This document shows, piece by piece, positions 7,424 to 14,722 of a stretch of DNA of 37,887 nt. The position numbers and the translations under genes are program-made. The notes beneath the pieces are model-generated. The model saw only the letters and a program-made list of their open reading frames with translations. It had not been told where the DNA came from and did not search any database. Positions within the stretch are counted from its first letter, which is position 1. The number at the start of each line of letters is the position of its first letter. Where the stretch lies: assembly GCA_029260375.1 (NCBI GenBank), contig JAJDDI010000090.1:1-37887 (forward strand). Reading direction: 5' to 3'. This DNA comes from Phycisphaerales bacterium (GTDB taxonomy: Bacteria > Planctomycetota > Phycisphaerae > Phycisphaerales > UBA1924).

Positions 7424-8524
7424 ATGCGACACGCGATGATCATGGCGGGCGGGGCGGGAACCAGGCTCTGGCCCACGAGCCGGGCGGGGACGCCCAAGCA
7501 ACTGACTCCGTTTATTCACCGCGAGGACGGCGCCGTCACGCTGCTGGACGTCGCGGCCGAGCGGATGGACGGGCTGGTCGATCCCGCCCAGCGCTACATC
7601 TGCACGAACGAAAAATTCCGTGAGCAGATTCGCAACCGCCTGCCCGCCTTCACCGACGCCAACATCCTGGGCGAGCCCGCGGCCCGCGACACGGTCAACG
7701 CGGTCGGCTTCGCCGCGGCGGTGCTGGAGAAGCAGGACCCCGACGCGGTCTTCGCGGTGCTCACGGCCGACCACCTGATCACGCCTCAGGACGTGTTCGC
7801 GCGGGCGATGGACATCGGGTTCAAGCTCGTTGAGGACCGGCCCAACAGGCTTATCACCTTCGGCATCAAGCCCACCTTCCCCGCGACGGGCTACGGCTAC
7901 GTCGAGCAGGCCGGGGAGATCCTCAACACCGACGGCCTGGGCTTCCACGTCGCCCGCTTCGTCGAGAAGCCGGAACTCGCCAAGGCCCAGCAGTACCTGA
8001 GCAAGGGCACGTTCTTCTGGAACTCGGGCATGTTCGTCTTCAGCGCCGGGACGATCATGCGGCTGCTCGAGACGTACATGCCCGAGAACTACGCCGGACT
8101 GCGCCGGATCCAGGAGGCCTGGGGCACACCGAACCAGCAGCGCGTGCTCGACGAGGTCTACCCCACGCTGCCCAAAAAGAGCGTGGACTACGCGATCATG
8201 GAGCCCGCGAGCGAGGACGACCGCGTCACCATCTGCGGCGTGCGCATGGACGTGGACTGGCTCGACGTCGGCTCCTGGCCCAGCTACGCCCAAACCCTCT
8301 CACCAGACCCCGACAACAACCGGGCCGCGCCGGGGACCAAGGCGGTCATGGTCGATTGCAGGGACTCGACGGCCATCAGCTCAGACGCGAACCACACGGT
8401 GGCCCTTCTGGGCTGCGAGGGGCTGATCGTGGTCCACACGCCCGACGCGACGCTGGTGATGCCGGCGGAGAAGGCGCAGGATCTGAAGCGGCTGCATGAG
8501 AGGCTGGATGAGGGGTTGAAGTAG
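7424..8524 (+). CDS. manC: Mannose-1-phosphate guanylyltransferase
   Basis: Makes GDP-mannose from mannose 1-phosphate and GTP for polysaccharide or glycoconjugate synthesis. The 366-residue protein is the nucleotidyltransferase domain alone, with the signature AGGAGTRLWPTSR and the PKQL that follows at the N-terminus, LTADHLI for metal/nucleotide binding, GYGYVEQ and FVEKP for sugar binding, and FFWNSGMF in the active site. The fused cupin isomerase domain found in many bifunctional proteins is absent. The protein ends in a helical tail (AQDLKRLHERLDEGLK) whose DNA is duplicated downstream (see repeats). The ATG at 7424 gives the canonical MRHAMIMAGGAG start. Confidence 0.93.
   Translation: MRHAMIMAGGAGTRLWPTSRAGTPKQLTPFIHREDGAVTLLDVAAERMDGLVDPAQRYICTNEKFREQIRNRLPAFTDANILGEPAARDTVNAVGFAAAVLEKQDPDAVFAVLTADHLITPQDVFARAMDIGFKLVEDRPNRLITFGIKPTFPATGYGYVEQAGEILNTDGLGFHVARFVEKPELAKAQQYLSKGTFFWNSGMFVFSAGTIMRLLETYMPENYAGLRRIQEAWGTPNQQRVLDEVYPTLPKKSVDYAIMEPASEDDRVTICGVRMDVDWLDVGSWPSYAQTLSPDPDNNRAAPGTKAVMVDCRDSTAISSDANHTVALLGCEGLIVVHTPDATLVMPAEKAQDLKRLHERLDEGLK
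8461..8524 (+). repeat. manC 3' end, copy A of a duplicated 64-bp segment
   Basis: This segment encodes the last 21 residues of manC. It matches 9235-9298 at 61 of 64 positions, and a degraded third copy is recognisable at about 9977-10024. Copies flank the two zinc-ribbon genes. Confidence 0.9.
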
Positions 8525-8553
8525 AACCGTTTGAAGGACTGTGCGAATCTCCG

Positions 8554-9273
8554 ATGATGCATCGTTGGAGAAGCCAGCTCGTCATCTTCGCCCTGATAGG
8601 GGCAGCTTCGAACACGTTCACGGCTTTTGTCGCGGGCGTCATGGCTGACCAACTCGCGGATCTAGAACTCATCGAGACCGATCCGATTCCTTGGATTAAC
8701 GCAAACGCCAACGGCTCGTGGACGAACTGGCTCGTGCTCGAGCATCGGTACTTTGGGGTGTCACACTTCGTGGGTCATTCCGGGACCTGGTGTTGGGGAC
8801 CTCCCGTGCGCGAAGGATTCGTCCCGCCAACATATCTTCGTGTTGACGTTGAGTTCCATTCATGCACCGCGACAGGCTTCCCCATGCGATCCTTCGTCGG
8901 CGAGTACAAATTCCGGGGCCTTCCGGACATCTCCCCGTGGGATGAATCGCAGTTCGAACCCAAGAACATGCTTGAGTTCGAGTTCCCAACTCCGACCTCG
9001 TCAATCACCTCATCCCGCGATGTGGCACTGCCAACTCGCCCGCTCTGGGCTGGGTTTGTCGTGAACTCCGTTGTGCACGGATCTCTCCTGTTCGGACTTG
9101 TGCGGGGCCCAAGCTTGATCCGTCGTGGCTTGCGGTCTCGCAGAGGCCGCTGCCCCGCCTGCGCCTACGACCTCAACCACAACCTCGCCCCCGGCTGCCC
9201 CGAGTGCGGCTGGGGAAAGCCCGGGAATGGCGACGCCGGCGGAGAAGGCGCAGGATCTGAAGAGGTTGCATGA
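8554..9273 (+). CDS. Membrane protein with C-terminal zinc ribbon, paralog 1
   Basis: A 239-residue protein with a transmembrane helix at about residues 8-30, an extracytoplasmic region of about 130 residues, a second helix at about 165-188 and a cytosolic basic stretch (RRGLRSRRGR). It ends with a zinc-ribbon-like motif CPACAYDL, then GCPECGW, four Cys in two CxxC pairs. This architecture recurs in Phycisphaerales-like genomes as hypothetical proteins; function is unknown. A start at 8557 is equally possible, since GAATCT lies 6 nt before it. The last 14 residues (GDAGGEGAGSEEVA) are encoded by the manC-tail copy in a different frame. It is the nearest relative of the next gene. Confidence 0.75.
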   Translation: MMHRWRSQLVIFALIGAASNTFTAFVAGVMADQLADLELIETDPIPWINANANGSWTNWLVLEHRYFGVSHFVGHSGTWCWGPPVREGFVPPTYLRVDVEFHSCTATGFPMRSFVGEYKFRGLPDISPWDESQFEPKNMLEFEFPTPTSSITSSRDVALPTRPLWAGFVVNSVVHGSLLFGLVRGPSLIRRGLRSRRGRCPACAYDLNHNLAPGCPECGWGKPGNGDAGGEGAGSEEVA

Positions 9274-9298
9274 GAGGCTGGATGATGGGTTGAAGTAG
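9235..9298 (+). repeat. Copy B of the manC 3' end
   Basis: 61 of 64 bases are identical to 8461-8524, including the manC stop TAG at 9296-9298. Here the segment is read in another frame as the C-terminus of the first zinc-ribbon gene, and its TAG becomes part of the TAGCAT box before the second one. Confidence 0.9.
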
Positions 9299-9301
9299 CA
9301 T
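9296..9301 (+). promoter_or_regulatory. -10 box TAGCAT before zinc-ribbon paralog 2
   Basis: TAGCAT is followed by CTGCAC and the ATG at 9308, again with 6-nt spacing. The box is built from the stop codon of the duplicated manC tail plus three downstream bases. Confidence 0.4.
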
Positions 9302-9307
9302 CTGCAC

Positions 9308-10012
9308 ATGCGGCGGCTTGCCAGACGTACTGCCATCTACGCCCTGCTCGGCGTGGTCACATCCGTGGTCGTGGCTTGGGGCGCCGGCGCCCTTGCCTAC
9401 CGCACTCGTCCAAACAGTACCATCCGCGTGACCTATGACGGCGTGGGGCGGTGGAAAGAGACTCGCGCGTGGGGCACGACCATTGCAATCCACTGGTCCT
9501 TCGCTCAAGAGGATTCTCATGCACACGGGCGGTTGCCATATCCAGTTGAGAAGACCGCACCTCGTTGGCTCGACCCCACAACCGTTCCTCGGGACGATAA
9601 TGCCGTTGCGATCGCGTGCGGCTGGCCGCTTCGCTGCCTCACCGGACGGGCGGACTCAACCCGAACCAGCGGGGCGAGCGGATCGTCGAACTGGCGCGCC
9701 CGAGACCAGTGGATCTTCGATATCCCAAAGTCGGGAGGCCTCACTGAGTTCCTCACAAACCGTGCGTTCCTGCCATTGCGTCCGGTCTGGACCGGCCTGC
9801 TCTTGAACAGTGCATTATTTAGCACCTGCTGGGCGTTGACTCTATTTAGCATCCCGAAGATCGGGCGACAGATACGTCGCCGTCGCGGGCGCTGCCCAAC
9901 CTGCTCCTACGACCTCAACCACAACCTCGCCCCAGGCTGCCCCGAGTGCGGCTGGCGACGAGAATCTGCTGAATCAGCCGCAGAAAGCGCCGCTTCTAAA
10001 TCGGCTGGGTGA
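9308..10012 (+). CDS. Membrane protein with C-terminal zinc ribbon, paralog 2
   Basis: 234 residues with the same plan as its upstream neighbour: a first helix at about 8-30, an external region with two Cys (CGWPLRC), a second helix at about 158-180, a basic IRRRRGR stretch and a zinc ribbon CPTCSYDL...GCPECGW. The last ~50 bp of the ribbon are almost identical in DNA to those of paralog 1, whereas the N-terminal and external halves have diverged strongly. The final Ala/Ser/Glu tail corresponds to a decayed third copy of the manC tail. Function is unknown. A role as a small membrane-anchored regulatory or scaffold protein is only a guess. Confidence 0.75.
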   Translation: MRRLARRTAIYALLGVVTSVVVAWGAGALAYRTRPNSTIRVTYDGVGRWKETRAWGTTIAIHWSFAQEDSHAHGRLPYPVEKTAPRWLDPTTVPRDDNAVAIACGWPLRCLTGRADSTRTSGASGSSNWRARDQWIFDIPKSGGLTEFLTNRAFLPLRPVWTGLLLNSALFSTCWALTLFSIPKIGRQIRRRRGRCPTCSYDLNHNLAPGCPECGWRRESAESAAESAASKSAG

Positions 10013-10024
10013 GCGGTTGAAGTA
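9977..10024 (+). repeat. Degraded copy C of the manC 3' end
   Basis: The end GGGTGAGCGGTTGAAGTA matches 16 of 18 bases of the manC tail end, and the preceding GCAGAAAGCGC...CGGCTG also aligns, with internal deletions. Its position after the second paralog fits serial tandem duplication. Confidence 0.5.
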
Positions 10025-10033
10025 CAGTGCGAC

Positions 10034-10661
10034 GACGCCGAGGCTGAGTCCGAGAAGCCTCGGGTATCCCTCAATGCCCGAGGATCGAAGCGTGCACGAC
10101 TGGGCCCACGTGATGAGCTCGACTCGGGGCCAGTGGCTCCCGGGCGACGCCCGAGGGTTCCGGAGCCGAGATCACCGGGTCCACTCATCGGGACACTACC
10201 GAGACCGACCTCCGCAGCACGAGCACGCCGGCCTGCGGCGACACGCCTCCAAGCTCGCGTCCGAACCGGTGGAACTCGATACAGAACCGCGTGCTGTTGT
10301 GGGCGCCGCCCTTCTCGAGAAGCTTGAGCGGATGAACGTCCGGTGCGGGGCCTTGTGCTGCGCCCGGACACACGTGCACGCCCTCCTGCTCACGGGCGAC
10401 GCGGACGCAGTCGGGGTGTTTGGACGGGCCAAGCAGTTCGCCTCACACCGGATTCGGGAGCGGGTCCCTGGCAAGCTCTGGGGCGCCTCGAGCCATGTCG
10501 TTCGGATCCGGGACAAGGCGCACTTTCAGCAGACGGTGAAATACATCGAGCAGCATCGGGGCGAGGGCGCGTGGGTCTGGGTTGATCCGAGCCTTCGCTC
10601 GAAGACTCGCTCAGACCCGGCGTCGCCACCAGACGCCGAGGCTGAGTCCGCGAAGCCTCGG
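10034..10661 (+). mobile_element. REP-flanked IS200/RAYT-like element
   Basis: Two 30-bp direct repeats (10034-10063 and 10632-10661) match at 29 of 30 positions and bracket a Y1 transposase gene. Each contains a hairpin of CCGAGGCT and AGCCTCGG with a 10-nt loop. REP-like palindromes at both ends of a HUH transposase gene are the known arrangement of RAYT/REPtron elements. The element sits directly upstream of ruvX. Confidence 0.7.
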
Positions 10662-11153
10662 ATCCCGTGCAACAATCAGGGCGTGCGGTACCTCGCGATC
10701 GATCTGGGTGACAAGCGGACCGGGCTGGCCCTGGGGGACGCGGTGATGAAGATCGCCTCGCCGGTGGGCGTCATCGAGGTCCCCATCGAGACCCGGGGGG
10801 GCGAGGCCCTGCTCGACGCGATCGCCGGGGCCTGCGACGAGCAGCTGGGCCCGGCGGGGGAGCTGGTGCTGGGGCTGCCGCTGAACATGGACGGGAGCGA
10901 GGGGCCCCGGGCCAGGCTGGTGCGGGCGTTCGGGGCCCGTGTCAGCCAAAGAACACACCGGGCGGTTCACCTGCAGGACGAGCGAAGGACGAGCCTGCGG
11001 GCCGACGAGCGGATGGCCCAGAGCGGGCTGACGCACGGGCAGAAGAAGGCCCGGCGGGACGCGATCGCGGCCGCGGGGTTCCTGCAGGACTTTCTTGACG
11101 GGCTGGGGACGCCCCCAGGGGGCGGATCGAACGAAGAAGATCCGGGGTCGTAG
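10074..11153 (+). CDS. Y1 (IS200/RAYT-like) transposase reading in frame into RuvX
   Basis: The N-terminal ~190 residues are a Y1-family HUH transposase of the planctomycete type. HDWAHVMSSTRGQWLPGD is the first strand and loop, THVHALL holds the His-hydrophobic-His metal site, and the Tyr in the HFQQTVKYIEQH helix is the likely nucleophile. GAWVW is the usual C-terminal end of such proteins, yet no stop follows. The frame runs through the downstream REP hairpin (read as DAEAESAKPRI) and straight into the RuvX sequence, giving a 359-residue fusion. Either the stop was lost when the element inserted, or RuvX is made from its own internal GTG. The start at 10074 lies just after the left REP repeat. 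Confidence 0.65.
   Translation: MPEDRSVHDWAHVMSSTRGQWLPGDARGFRSRDHRVHSSGHYRDRPPQHEHAGLRRHASKLASEPVELDTEPRAVVGAALLEKLERMNVRCGALCCARTHVHALLLTGDADAVGVFGRAKQFASHRIRERVPGKLWGASSHVVRIRDKAHFQQTVKYIEQHRGEGAWVWVDPSLRSKTRSDPASPPDAEAESAKPRIPCNNQGVRYLAIDLGDKRTGLALGDAVMKIASPVGVIEVPIETRGGEALLDAIAGACDEQLGPAGELVLGLPLNMDGSEGPRARLVRAFGARVSQRTHRAVHLQDERRTSLRADERMAQSGLTHGQKKARRDAIAAAGFLQDFLDGLGTPPGGGSNEEDPGS
10683..11153 (+). CDS. ruvX: Putative pre-16S rRNA nuclease / Holliday junction resolvase-like RuvX (YqgF)
   Basis: An RNase H-fold nuclease implicated in 5' maturation of 16S rRNA (YqgF/RuvX) and earlier proposed as a Holliday junction resolvase. Family motifs in the 156-residue module are RYLAIDLGDKRTGLALGD (first catalytic Asp), VLGLPLNMDGSEGPRA, LQDERRTSLRAD with the Glu, and KKARRDAIAAAGFLQDFL with the last Asp. 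The GTG at 10683 is preferred for the free protein because it gives the usual N-terminus and is preceded by CAGGG. The same frame is continuous with the transposase upstream, so a longer fusion is possible. A free proline/glycine-rich tail follows the domain. Confidence 0.85.
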   Translation: MRYLAIDLGDKRTGLALGDAVMKIASPVGVIEVPIETRGGEALLDAIAGACDEQLGPAGELVLGLPLNMDGSEGPRARLVRAFGARVSQRTHRAVHLQDERRTSLRADERMAQSGLTHGQKKARRDAIAAAGFLQDFLDGLGTPPGGGSNEEDPGS

Positions 11154-11228
11154 GCTCTTGCAGGTTCGAGATTCGCAACGCGGGCGACTCCGCGCCGATA
11201 GACGCTGATGACCCACGGAGGGACCCCG

Positions 11229-12050
11229 ATGATCCGACGCACGATGCTGACCATCTCGACGATCGCGCTGACGGCGTCCCTGGGCCTGGCCCAGGAGGCC
11301 CGCGAGTACCAGACCGCCGACGAGCTGCTGCTGGCGCTGGAGACCGCCGACGAGGGCGTCCACACGCTCCGGTGCAACATCGTCCACACGAAGCTGTTCG
11401 GGCTCGCGGGCGACTACCAGCAGCGCCGCGGGAACCTGGTGTACACCACCGACCCGCGTCAGCGATTCGCCATCAGCTTCGAGGCGATGATCCTCGACGA
11501 TCGCGTGTTCGACTCGGAGAAGGTCTACATCTTCGACGGCGAGTGGCTGGTCGAGAAGTTCCCGACGGACCACGAGTTCGTCAAAACCCGCATCGTGGCC
11601 CCGGGCGAGGCGTTCGACCCGCTGCGCATCGGCGAGGGCCCGTTCCCGGTGCCCATCGGGCAGAAGCGTGAGGAGATCCTGGAGCGCTTCAGCGCCGAGC
11701 TGGCGCCCGCGGGGGAGGGGCTCGCGGACGGCGCGTTCGCCAAGGCCGCCCGCGCGGCCGAGGGCAGCGGGTGGATCCAGCTTCATCTCACGCCCAACGC
11801 CCTCTTCGCCGAGGACACGGATCTGACCGACGTCCGCGTGTGGTACGACCCGAGAGACCTGCTGCCGCGGATGGCCAAGACGGTCAACGAGATCGGCGAC
11901 GAGTCGCTGGTGTTCCTGTACTCGCTGGAGAAGAACGGCGAGACGGCCGAGGCCGAGTTCAGCGTGCAGACCCCGGGCGACGACGAGGGCTGGAACGTGA
12001 CGCTGCGCGACCGGACGGGCGTGGCGGCGCAGATCGAGGTCACGCCGTGA
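11229..12050 (+). CDS. LolA-like periplasmic (lipoprotein carrier-type) protein
   Basis: A 273-residue secreted protein with a signal peptide (cleavage expected near GLAQEA, residue ~22). The mature part resembles the LolA/LolB beta-sandwich. LRCNIVHTKLFGLAGDYQQR is followed by RGNLVYTTDPRQRFAISFE, KVYIFDGEWLVEKFP, and PDxLLPRMA-type strand pairs (YDPRDLLPRMAKTV). These domains bind lipid or lipoprotein acyl chains in the periplasm. A GGAGGG site at 11216-11221 decides the start at 11229 over the ATG at 11208. Its stop overlaps the next start (GTGA), so the two genes are translationally coupled. The substrate is unknown; assignment rests on fold-level resemblance. Confidence 0.7.
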   Translation: MIRRTMLTISTIALTASLGLAQEAREYQTADELLLALETADEGVHTLRCNIVHTKLFGLAGDYQQRRGNLVYTTDPRQRFAISFEAMILDDRVFDSEKVYIFDGEWLVEKFPTDHEFVKTRIVAPGEAFDPLRIGEGPFPVPIGQKREEILERFSAELAPAGEGLADGAFAKAARAAEGSGWIQLHLTPNALFAEDTDLTDVRVWYDPRDLLPRMAKTVNEIGDESLVFLYSLEKNGETAEAEFSVQTPGDDEGWNVTLRDRTGVAAQIEVTP

Positions 12051-14719
12051 ACGCACGGCGCCTGCGGGCGGGGGCTGTCGCGTTCGCGCTGGGGCTCTCG
12101 CTGGTCGCGGGCGCGCAGGAGGGCGGCCACACCGACGGGCAGCCGGGCCCGGCCATGCCGCCAATCGAGCTGTCGGACGCGGCCAGGTCGCGCCTTGAGG
12201 CGCCGTACCTGAGCGACGACGAGAAGCGCGACCTGCGCCTCTACCACGGCGTCTGGACCGAGGGCGACCTCGACACCCCGGCGCGCCGGGCCCAGGCGGC
12301 GCTGCTGCTGGGCCTTGTTGATCACCCCGTGTTCGACGAGGAGGGTGTCAACCCAATCGACCGGGCGGAGGCGCTGCTGGGTCTGGGGGATCCCGCGAGC
12401 GCGATCGAGGCGGTTGAGGGGCTCAGCCAGATCCGGGCGATCCGGGTCCGGGCCGAGGCGCTGGCAACGCTGGGCAAATACGACGAGGCGGACGCGGCGG
12501 TCGAGCCCGTGGTCGATCGCATGATCCGCTCGCGTCTGGAGTCCGCGTCAGAGATCAGCGAGGGCGTGCGGGCGCTCATGCTGCGGACGCGCATCCGCGG
12601 CTCGCAGGGCGCCGGGGGGGGTGACTTCCGCCAGCTGCTGCAGATTCTCTCCAAGGCCCGCGACGAGCTGGACCGCCTGTCGTGGGAGGTGCGCCTGGCC
12701 GAGGCGGAGCTGCTGTACGACAAGCACAACAGCCAAGAAGCCCGGGCCGCGGCGCTCGAGACGCTGCGTCTCAACCCCCGCTGCGCCCGCGCGTGGCGTG
12801 TGCTGGGCGAGATCAGCGTGGACGGGTTCAACTTCGACCTGGCGGGCAAGGTCGCCGACCAGCTCGACGCGATGAGCGCTCCCGCGGGAGTGCTGAATCG
12901 CCCGCGGTCGTTCAGCCCGGACGCGGGGCTGATCCGCTCGCGCGCGAGGCTGCGCCAGCGCGACCCGGACGGCGCCGAGCAGGCGCTCGACGACATCCTG
13001 CTGGAGATGCCCGACCACCGCGAGGCGCTCGCGCTGCAGGCCGCCAGCGCGGCCGTCGCGTTCCGGTACGTCTCGGTCGATCGCGCGCTGGAAAGGTACG
13101 AGGTACTGAGCCCGGGCACGCCCGACGCGCTCTACCAGGTCGGGCGGGCGCTGGCCGAGGCGCGGCAGTACCGCGAGGGGGCGAAGTATCTGGAGCAGGC
13201 GATCGAGCGCCAGCCGACCTGGTCGGCGCCCCTGATCGAGCTGGGGCTGCTGGAAGTCCAGTCCGGTCGCGACGAGCGGGCCAGGCAGTGGCTCAGCCAG
13301 GCGGCCAGGCTCGACCCGTTCAACATCCGGGCCGCCAACTCGCTCAAGCTCGTCACAGACCTGCAGCAGTTCGAGACGGTGCAGAGCGAGCACTTCACCG
13401 TCCGCTACAAGCCGGGCGTGGACGCGTTGCTCGCGGGCGAGATGCTGCCGGTGCTGGAGAGGATCCACCAGCGCGTCGCGGGCGCCGAGCGCGGCGGGCT
13501 GGACCACGAACCGGGCCAGAAGACGCTCATCGAGCTGATGCCCAACCACGCGTGGTTCAGCGTGCGGATCACGGGCATGCCCGAGGTGCACACGATGGCG
13601 GCCAGCACCGGGCCCGTCATCGCGATGGAGGCGCCGCGCGAGGGCAAGGGGCAGACCGCCGGGCAGTACGACTGGGCGCGTGTGGTGCAGCACGAGTACA
13701 CGCACACGGTGTCGCTGTCGCGCACGAACAACCGGATCCCCCACTGGTTCACCGAGGCGGTGAGCGTGTTCATGGAGGACGCGCCGCGTGACGAGCGGAC
13801 GTGGGGCCTGCTGCTGGGCGCGTTCCAGGCGGGCGAGCTGTTTGACCTCGAAGAGATCAACCTCGCGTTCATCCGCCCCAAGAAGCCGACCGATCGCGGG
13901 CAGGCGTACGCCCAGGGGCACTGGATGTACCAGTTCATCGTGGACCGCTGGGGCGCCGACGCGCCGCTGCGGCTGATGGACCGGTACGCCGCGGGCGAGC
14001 GCGAGGCCTCGGCGTTCGAGACTGTCCTGGGCGTGGACTCGGCGGCGTTCCTTGAGCAGTTCACCGCATGGGCGAGGCAGGACCTGATCGACCACGGTCT
14101 GCTCCTGCCCGAGGGCGTGCCCAGCGTCACGGCGATGCTCGACGCGGACCGGGCGCTGTCGTCCGATGCGGACGCCCAGAAAAAGATCAAGCCCGACGCG
14201 GACTTCGTGGACCGCTGGCTGGAGAAGCACCCGAACCACCCGGACCTGCTTCGCCTGCGGCTGGCCCAGCTCCGGGCCCAGGCGCCGAGCGACACCGAGC
14301 TGATCCTGATCGATCCGCTGGAGGCGTACGCCGCGGCTCGCCCGATCGCCGAGGAGCCCCACCGCCTGCTCGCGCGGATCTACCTGGGAAGCGATGACCA
14401 CGCGACGAGGCTCGGGGCGATCGAGCACCTGGAGTTCCTCGACGCGCGCGAGCAGCGCAGCGCCGCGTACGCCATCGAGCTGGCGCGTCTCTACGCCTCT
14501 GCCAGCGAGTGGGATCTGGCGAGCGCCAAGAGCGAGCGGGCGACGACGATTGCGCCATTCGACGCGGATGTCCGCGAGCTGGCGGCGCGGATCGCGATCA
14601 AGAGTGGGCGCCTGGGTGATGCCGAGCGGCATATTCTGGCGCTCACGCAGATCGAGCCCGACCGGGAGTTGCACACGCGCCGCCTCGAGGCGGTCCGCGG
14701 GATGATGAGCAAGCGGTAA
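12047..14719 (+). CDS. TPR-repeat protein with gluzincin-type metallopeptidase domain (peptidase MA-like)
   Basis: 890 residues starting at a GTG that overlaps the upstream stop. A signal peptide (ALGLSLVAGAQ) is followed by TPR-like helical repeats to about residue 440. A peptidase domain then carries HEYTH (H549-H553) and WFTEAVSVFME, in which E570 is the probable third zinc ligand. Further TPR-like repeats close the protein (for example RLYASASEWDLASAKSERA). This is the peptidase-MA pattern; such proteins are predicted to be periplasmic or surface proteases that use TPRs to bind partners. Coupling to the LolA-like gene suggests a joint envelope role, perhaps in lipoprotein or outer-membrane protein handling. 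The substrate cannot be read from sequence. Confidence 0.8.
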   Translation: MNARRLRAGAVAFALGLSLVAGAQEGGHTDGQPGPAMPPIELSDAARSRLEAPYLSDDEKRDLRLYHGVWTEGDLDTPARRAQAALLLGLVDHPVFDEEGVNPIDRAEALLGLGDPASAIEAVEGLSQIRAIRVRAEALATLGKYDEADAAVEPVVDRMIRSRLESASEISEGVRALMLRTRIRGSQGAGGGDFRQLLQILSKARDELDRLSWEVRLAEAELLYDKHNSQEARAAALETLRLNPRCARAWRVLGEISVDGFNFDLAGKVADQLDAMSAPAGVLNRPRSFSPDAGLIRSRARLRQRDPDGAEQALDDILLEMPDHREALALQAASAAVAFRYVSVDRALERYEVLSPGTPDALYQVGRALAEARQYREGAKYLEQAIERQPTWSAPLIELGLLEVQSGRDERARQWLSQAARLDPFNIRAANSLKLVTDLQQFETVQSEHFTVRYKPGVDALLAGEMLPVLERIHQRVAGAERGGLDHEPGQKTLIELMPNHAWFSVRITGMPEVHTMAASTGPVIAMEAPREGKGQTAGQYDWARVVQHEYTHTVSLSRTNNRIPHWFTEAVSVFMEDAPRDERTWGLLLGAFQAGELFDLEEINLAFIRPKKPTDRGQAYAQGHWMYQFIVDRWGADAPLRLMDRYAAGEREASAFETVLGVDSAAFLEQFTAWARQDLIDHGLLLPEGVPSVTAMLDADRALSSDADAQKKIKPDADFVDRWLEKHPNHPDLLRLRLAQLRAQAPSDTELILIDPLEAYAAARPIAEEPHRLLARIYLGSDDHATRLGAIEHLEFLDAREQRSAAYAIELARLYASASEWDLASAKSERATTIAPFDADVRELAARIAIKSGRLGDAERHILALTQIEPDRELHTRRLEAVRGMMSKR

Positions 14720-14722
14720 GGC

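Noticed and set aside
12548..14674. 708-codon minus-strand open frame opposite the TPR peptidase gene
   Set aside because: Shadow of the real gene; no recognisable motif, and composition is Arg/Leu/Asp-rich as expected from reverse reading of GC-rich codons.
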